A stretch of 8,773 nucleotides of DNA, taken from contig JBGPKL010000092.1 of NCBI GenBank assembly GCA_041485885.1, forward strand, positions 1-8,773. The letters are read 5' to 3'. A model generated the notes under the pieces. The model was not told the origin of the DNA, searched no databases, and saw only the letters and a program-made list of their open reading frames with translations. Position 1 is the first letter of the stretch. Each line of letters begins with the position of its first letter. The translations under genes and the position numbers were made by a program. Shown here one piece after another: positions 5,486 through 8,773 of the stretch. Source of the DNA: JACQFZ01 sp041485885. Lineage in GTDB: Bacteria; Pseudomonadota; Gammaproteobacteria; Acidiferrobacterales; Sulfurifustaceae.

Positions 5486-5537
5486 CCCGATTCGGATGGA
5501 GCTGTCCCGATCGAGTTGCTGCGCGATTACGCTGACC
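5486..5537. repeat. 52-bp direct repeat, copy 2
   Basis: 46 of 52 bases identical to 3773-3824 in the same orientation. Here the block lies only about 16 bp from the yebC-upstream-like block, which gives the uninterrupted arrangement. Confidence 0.75.
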
Positions 5538-5713
5538 GTGAGTTCCTTTGCAGGCGGGAAAACGAGCGTACCCACTGATCGACCGCGCACGGCGAGTAAC
5601 GCGGAAGATGCATCGGGTGGCGGGCATCGACATGCTACGCGCATGATCTTGCCTTCTACGAGTGTTGTTTGTAGAGAACAAGCTGGTCGTGTCATCGCAT
5701 ATCACAACTGGAC

Positions 5714-5729
5714 CCACGCGGCCGCGTGG
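5714..5729. repeat. 16-bp perfect palindrome
   Basis: CCACGCGGCCGCGTGG is self-complementary over 16 bases, 43 bp after the DUF3037 stop codon. There is no T-tract, so it is not a classical terminator. It may be a short stem at the mRNA 3' end or a protein-binding site; chance is also possible in GC-rich DNA. Confidence 0.45.
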
Positions 5730-5771
5730 CTTAATCGGGCAGGAAATTTTCTGAGGCCAGCTACCTAAGAG

Positions 5772-6629
5772 CTAAGACTTACCAATCGCATCGTGCGATG
5801 CAACCTCCCGCGCGACCAGATCGGTAAGTTGCTCGGCCTGCGAATCAAGAAATATCTGCTTGTCAACCGTGATCTTGTTCAGAATACTGATCGCGTTTTC
5901 AAATGCGCGGCGAAGTTGTTCCTGTTCAGGTTGCCCAACAAGAAAGTACAGCTTGAAATGATCACTGGCGCCCTGAACACTTGTAATCTGTCCAAGCCAC
6001 TGGTGCGCCTTCTCCCGGATGTTATCCGCATCAGAGAGGTCAAACGAGATCGGCTCCAAACAATGCCAGACGCCATTTTTCCAAGCGTACTTGAACTCAA
6101 CTTCGTCATCCCTTACGGAGATTCTTTTAGGCTGAAAGTGGTGCAACAAACGACGCTCCTCTAGGCTGCGCTTGAAATTGCGCCACACATCTTGGTCAGA
6201 ACGATGCTTGCGCGGCGGCTGCTCATCATGACTCACGACCATGCGCTCAAAGAGTTTGTCGAGAGTTTCGGACGGGTTGTCTGTGACGCCGCTTCCTGCC
6301 GGAGACCACTGCAAGGAACTATCGTCACGCGGCAAAATAGACGTGGCGAACTCCATGACGTTATGCGGTTCGTTCAGCGGCAACTCATTAGCAAGCTGTT
6401 CGCCTAACTCTTCGAATCGGGCCTGGATATGACGCATCAGTGCCCTAAAGTGCTCGCCATTTATCCCGGGGAATACCTTATTGAGCCGACCGTAGGTCGT
6501 TCGACACTGGGCGCTGGCATAGCGCGCGTTTGGGGCGTGCAGCGCAACGCCGACATTGACGAACTCGCCCGTCGTGATGTCGTGGATGTACCGTAGGATT
6601 GTATAGGTGTATGCGAATGTATCTTTCAT
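5772..6629 (-). CDS. DUF3037 domain protein
   Basis: 285-residue protein whose first 35 residues carry the DUF3037 signature: YTYTILRYIHDITTGEFVNVGVAL (7-30). The body is hydrophilic with several charged helical stretches, for example 138-165, and no membrane segment or signal peptide. DUF3037 has no established biochemical function. Its genes often neighbour HipA-like kinase genes (recollection of gene neighbourhoods), which is the case here. The ATG at 6629 overlaps the kinase stop as ATGA, so it is translationally coupled and probably made in fixed ratio to the kinase. It is the last gene of the hsdS-kinase-DUF3037 chain. Its role as partner, substrate or antitoxin of the kinase is conjecture. 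Confidence 0.85.
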   Translation of the reverse strand: MKDTFAYTYTILRYIHDITTGEFVNVGVALHAPNARYASAQCRTTYGRLNKVFPGINGEHFRALMRHIQARFEELGEQLANELPLNEPHNVMEFATSILPRDDSSLQWSPAGSGVTDNPSETLDKLFERMVVSHDEQPPRKHRSDQDVWRNFKRSLEERRLLHHFQPKRISVRDDEVEFKYAWKNGVWHCLEPISFDLSDADNIREKAHQWLGQITSVQGASDHFKLYFLVGQPEQEQLRRAFENAISILNKITVDKQIFLDSQAEQLTDLVAREVASHDAIGKS

Positions 6630-7417
6630 GCCAGCACCCTCGAAATTTCGGCTAAGGCAGGTTGAACATTGTCTCTTACCTTCTTAATGTAGCCTAGGAT
6701 TTTTTCCGCTGTAGCGTTGTCCGCCGACCATTCAGTGGGCAATGCACCTTGAAACTCCGTTAATCGAGCGTCCGTAGTCCCTTCCCACGCACCTGCAATT
6801 CGATCCAAACTGAATTCACGACCTCGTAAAGAGTCCGAAAAGAGATGTGCCCGAGGACGACAGAAATATTCAAGTGACCCTGGCTCCCAAGGAGGCTTTC
6901 GGCCAATCACACCGTCGATCAGGAAATTCAGCTCATGATCGAAGATGGCAAATTCATTCCCATCGCACAGGCAGTTCGGATTACTCGGACGACGATCGTC
7001 ATTCAAGGTCAGAATGTCGAAAGCTAGTATTTCAGCAGCGGTCGCCCGCAAATGCGGCGGAACTGCTTTGTCCATCGGCCAAGTGACGAAACCGTTCGGT
7101 AGTTTCTTTGAGCCAAACCCAACTGCGGCGCTTTTCTTGGCAAGTCCTCGCACTTCAGCATCAGGCCACGTGTCGATAAATTTCTGATCGAGGCGAACCA
7201 AGAAAGGTTCCGGCACAGGCAAATCCAGATCGGCGGCCAACATCGCTGTGATCGCCTCCGCGATCAGGCCGCCAACTCCGCGCTCGCATCCAGCAGAAAC
7301 CTTCGTAATGACCTCAACCCCATTCCCATCAAGTGCAGTACACGCGAGCAACATCGGCTTTGTTTTGCCAGAGCCCATGCGCCGGTCGAAACGATTCGCC
7401 GTAACAAGATCCAACAT
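6626..7417 (-). CDS. HipA-like kinase
   Basis: 263-residue single-domain protein of the HipA-like kinase group (shorter than the roughly 440-residue E. coli HipA and lacking its N-terminal subdomain). Features in order: a start of the S-G-x-T-K-P type (16-21); VITKV with K39 as the likely ATP-binding lysine; E54 in the following helix; LDLPVPEPFLVRL (64-76), typical of HipA proteins; the catalytic loop FDILTLNDDRRPSNPN (133-148), with D141 and N146 as candidate catalytic and metal-binding residues; and FDHE (159-162), with D160 as the metal-binding aspartate. All key residues appear present, so it may be active. Known HipA kinases phosphorylate targets such as glutamyl-tRNA synthetase; the substrate here is unknown. 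The start overlaps the hsdS stop as TAATG and its stop overlaps the DUF3037 start. No HipB-like HTH gene is adjacent. Confidence 0.88.
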   Translation of the reverse strand: MLDLVTANRFDRRMGSGKTKPMLLACTALDGNGVEVITKVSAGCERGVGGLIAEAITAMLAADLDLPVPEPFLVRLDQKFIDTWPDAEVRGLAKKSAAVGFGSKKLPNGFVTWPMDKAVPPHLRATAAEILAFDILTLNDDRRPSNPNCLCDGNEFAIFDHELNFLIDGVIGRKPPWEPGSLEYFCRPRAHLFSDSLRGREFSLDRIAGAWEGTTDARLTEFQGALPTEWSADNATAEKILGYIKKVRDNVQPALAEISRVLA

Positions 7418-8568
7418 TACAACTCTCCCTTGAACGCGCGGTGGAGGATAGCGGGCAATATAGCGTTGAGCGCGGCGGTAGTTTCGAATTGCACACGTTT
7501 GATTTCATCAACTTTGGTCTGTAAACCGTCGAACCACACTTGAGCCTCGATTGGTGGAATTGGAACTTCGATTGCCTCCAGCGCCGCGAGACCAAGTGTT
7601 CTATTTCTCCCGGCTCCGCCTGGTGAAGCAACACGTATCAACTCCAAACCCTCATCTGTAAGGAAATAAAAACGCAGGAATTGCGATGTAGCGATGTTCT
7701 CTTGTGGCACACATGTGATGAATCGGTGTGAACCAACCCGGCCGCGATCCTTTGTTTTTGCTACTGCAATCGCACCCTCCCATGCAAACACATTGCTGAA
7801 CAAGAGATCACCGGGCTCAATCCAATATACTCGCTTGCTTCCCAGTTCGAAGCCGCTCAACGCGGGCTTATGGAAAGTCCCATTACCGAAAGAGCGAATA
7901 CCAACCTCGGGATAGCTGCTTTCCATTTCAACCTCAACCGGACGGCGTGCCAGTGGCGCCACCTCACGCATCGGTCGTCGCGGTGCGCGCTTTGCAATAC
8001 GGGCGAAAGCGCCGCGCTGCATGCTGCGAATCTCCTGCGCTTCAAACTGCCGAAGGGAGCGGGCTTCGGCAATCTTGGCAGCCAGAGCTTCAATGCGCGC
8101 CACAATGCGCCGCTGCTCGGCCAGCGGCGGCAGAGGGATTTCGACACTCAGGAACTGCTCGGGTTTTATGCGGTTCTTGCCGCTCGTACCCCGCGACTTC
8201 TCGTCACACTGCCACCAGAAGTTTGGGACCTTGGTCAGCCAGTGCATCCAGCGCGGTAGCAGCTTTTCGGGATTTGTAGTGAATGTGGGGAACTCTCCGC
8301 TCACATAACAACCAGCGAGCGGCTCCTGGACCACTGCGACACTGCCGTTACGGGCCCAAATCTTATTAACCACGACATCATCCGCTTTTACTCTTGAAAG
8401 TGTGGAGTATTTCGTAGCGACACCGTCGATCGATTCGCGTTCATATGCTCCCTCACCCCATAGTTTTACCCCGAGCTGACGATAGACTGTGCCGGGAAGC
8501 GGCGCCTCCGGACGTTTAACGGGTCTCAGGACCTCCCTCAATGTCGTGTTGGACCAACTCATGCTCAC
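7417..8568 (-). CDS. hsdS: Type I restriction-modification specificity subunit HsdS
   Basis: 383-residue DNA-recognition subunit that directs the HsdM methyltransferase and HsdR nuclease to a bipartite site. It has two target-recognition domains, about 1-145 and 197-335. Each is followed by a conserved helical spacer: IPLPPLAEQRRIVARIEALAAKI (144-166) and VPIPPIEAQ plus VDEIKRVQ (335-360). Both halves contain the F/I-x-x-IPLPP type boundary typical of HsdS. Length is near the family norm and the frame is intact. The GTG at 8568 is chosen because it overlaps the hsdM stop as GTGA; an ATG two codons downstream is an alternative. The stop overlaps the kinase start. Because hsdM is interrupted immediately upstream, HsdS may lack its methyltransferase partner unless one is supplied elsewhere. 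Confidence 0.95.
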   Translation of the reverse strand: MSMSWSNTTLREVLRPVKRPEAPLPGTVYRQLGVKLWGEGAYERESIDGVATKYSTLSRVKADDVVVNKIWARNGSVAVVQEPLAGCYVSGEFPTFTTNPEKLLPRWMHWLTKVPNFWWQCDEKSRGTSGKNRIKPEQFLSVEIPLPPLAEQRRIVARIEALAAKIAEARSLRQFEAQEIRSMQRGAFARIAKRAPRRPMREVAPLARRPVEVEMESSYPEVGIRSFGNGTFHKPALSGFELGSKRVYWIEPGDLLFSNVFAWEGAIAVAKTKDRGRVGSHRFITCVPQENIATSQFLRFYFLTDEGLELIRVASPGGAGRNRTLGLAALEAIEVPIPPIEAQVWFDGLQTKVDEIKRVQFETTAALNAILPAILHRAFKGEL

Positions 8569-8633
8569 GCCTTCTGCGCCAACATGCTTTTGATCTCCGC
8601 CATGATCTCTGCGATTCGACTGCCCTTTTTTAA
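8565..8633 (-). pseudogene. hsdM: 3' remnant of hsdM, cut by an insertion sequence
   Basis: The last 22 codons of a methyltransferase-like gene remain (ending EIMAEIKSMLAQKA and TGA), directly before hsdS with a GTGA overlap. The C-terminal charged helix and position fit the tail of HsdM; identification rests mainly on operon position because no catalytic motif is present. The frame is joined at 8633/8634 to the terminal sequence of an insertion element, and the rest of hsdM should lie beyond the element, outside this window. The same frame continues into the element to an ATG at 8669, giving a hybrid 34-codon frame. Confidence 0.65.
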
Positions 8634-8773
8634 GGGTCTTCGTGAAATCGTGTGGGTGATTTCGATCATTTTAGAGCACCGGCAACATGCATGTCAGTAT
8701 CTTGAGCCGCAGGTATTCCTCGTCGCGCAGACCGTATGCACGACGCTGCAGGACGCGGATCTTGTTGTTGAGC
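8634..8773 (-). mobile_element. Right end of an ISL3-like insertion sequence (truncated by the window)
   Basis: The element boundary is placed at 8634, where GGGTCTTCGTGAAATCG begins. GG-starting ends with GTCTT/CTCTT are typical of ISL3-family inverted repeats (from memory). The transposase tail lies just inside it, with its stop 38 bp from the end. ISL3 elements usually make 8-bp target duplications; the flanking TTTTTTAA (8626-8633) would be this side's copy. The other end is outside the window, so length, integrity and duplication cannot be checked. Confidence 0.7.
8671..8773 (-). CDS. Transposase, C-terminal fragment (ISL3-like)
   Basis: The final 33 residues of a transposase are visible: NNKIRVLQRRAYGLRDEEY followed by LRLKILTCMLPVL and TAA. 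The pattern NNKI(R/K)x5-RxAYGxRxxEYxxLK is typical of the C-terminus of ISL3-family DDE transposases. The gene enters from beyond the right edge of the window, so its start and catalytic residues are not seen. It is transcribed toward hsdS, so transposase transcripts could read through into the hsdS-kinase-DUF3037 chain. The stop is followed after one base by an ATG whose frame runs through the element end into the hsdM remnant. Confidence 0.8.
   Translation of the reverse strand, partial: LNNKIRVLQRRAYGLRDEEYLRLKILTCMLPVL

Larger units (their letters stand above)
5293..5771. other. Intergenic region downstream of the DUF3037 gene
   Basis: About 480 bp with no supportable gene. It holds the second copies of the two yebC-upstream blocks (5408-5469 and 5486-5537) and a 16-bp perfect palindrome (5714-5729). 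At 5408-5410 a minus-strand ATG sits at the position equivalent to the yebC start, but is followed after two codons by TAG. The stretch around 5375-5398 contains GATCTGACCCTAATTC, which resembles sequence I associate with REP-type repeats. No intrinsic terminator with a T-tract is visible after the DUF3037 stop. Confidence 0.5.

Noticed and set aside
5714..5729. Palindrome as an intrinsic terminator of the hsdS-kinase-DUF3037 operon
   Set aside because: No T-tract on either side and no loop; listed only as a palindrome.
5772..6629. Plus-strand frames of 60-125 codons opposite DUF3037, the kinase and hsdS
   Set aside because: They are antisense shadows of well-supported genes with no ribosome sites or recognisable domains.

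Overview
The window looks like a chromosomal, partly accessory stretch of a proteobacterium, probably a gammaproteobacterium. Base composition is moderately GC-rich. The clues are a YebC/YeeN-type regulator, a lipoprotein carrying the C-terminal domain of the cytochrome c biogenesis factor CcmI, a GlpG-like rhomboid protease and a type I restriction-modification fragment. The lineage is an inference, since no rRNA or marker gene is present. Every gene I can support is on the minus strand, so the window reads naturally from right to left.

Layout in transcription order. (i) 8773-5772: the 3' end of an ISL3-like insertion sequence (8634-8773) sits inside the 3' end of hsdM. Only the last 22 codons of hsdM survive, and they run by a GTGA overlap into an intact type I specificity gene, hsdS. 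hsdS is coupled by a TAATG overlap to a HipA-like kinase gene, which is coupled by an ATGA overlap to a DUF3037 gene. This is one translationally chained operon: (hsdM) - hsdS - hipA-like - DUF3037. (ii) 5771-5293: non-coding, holding a second copy of sequence found upstream of yebC. (iii) 5292-5134: a 52-residue membrane protein too short for most gene callers. (iv) 4785-4180: a DUF433 antitoxin and a DUF5615 PIN-like toxin whose frame is broken by an apparent one-base deletion. (v) 4118-3933: a 61-residue protein of unknown function. (vi) 3932-3358: non-coding, with a hairpin-bearing repeat array that appears to interrupt the yebC upstream region. (vii) 3357-2082: yebC followed by the CcmI-C-like lipoprotein, 43 bp apart. 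(viii) 1931-905: an MNT-HEPN (type VII) toxin-antitoxin pair, with a promoter overlapped by an inverted-repeat operator. (ix) 766-161: a rhomboid protease. Bases 1-160 and 767-904 hold no gene that I can support.

Conserved genes (yebC, CcmI-C lipoprotein, rhomboid) are interspersed with toxin-antitoxin and defence modules and with decay (IS insertion, frameshift, repeats). The most unusual points are four. The first is the HipA-like kinase/DUF3037 pair translationally chained to a type I specificity subunit. The second is the IS insertion that removes hsdM but leaves a possible ribosome relay into hsdS. The third is the hairpin array that splits a duplicated yebC upstream region. The fourth is the broken DUF5615 toxin beside an intact antitoxin. 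All alignments and counts were made by hand.
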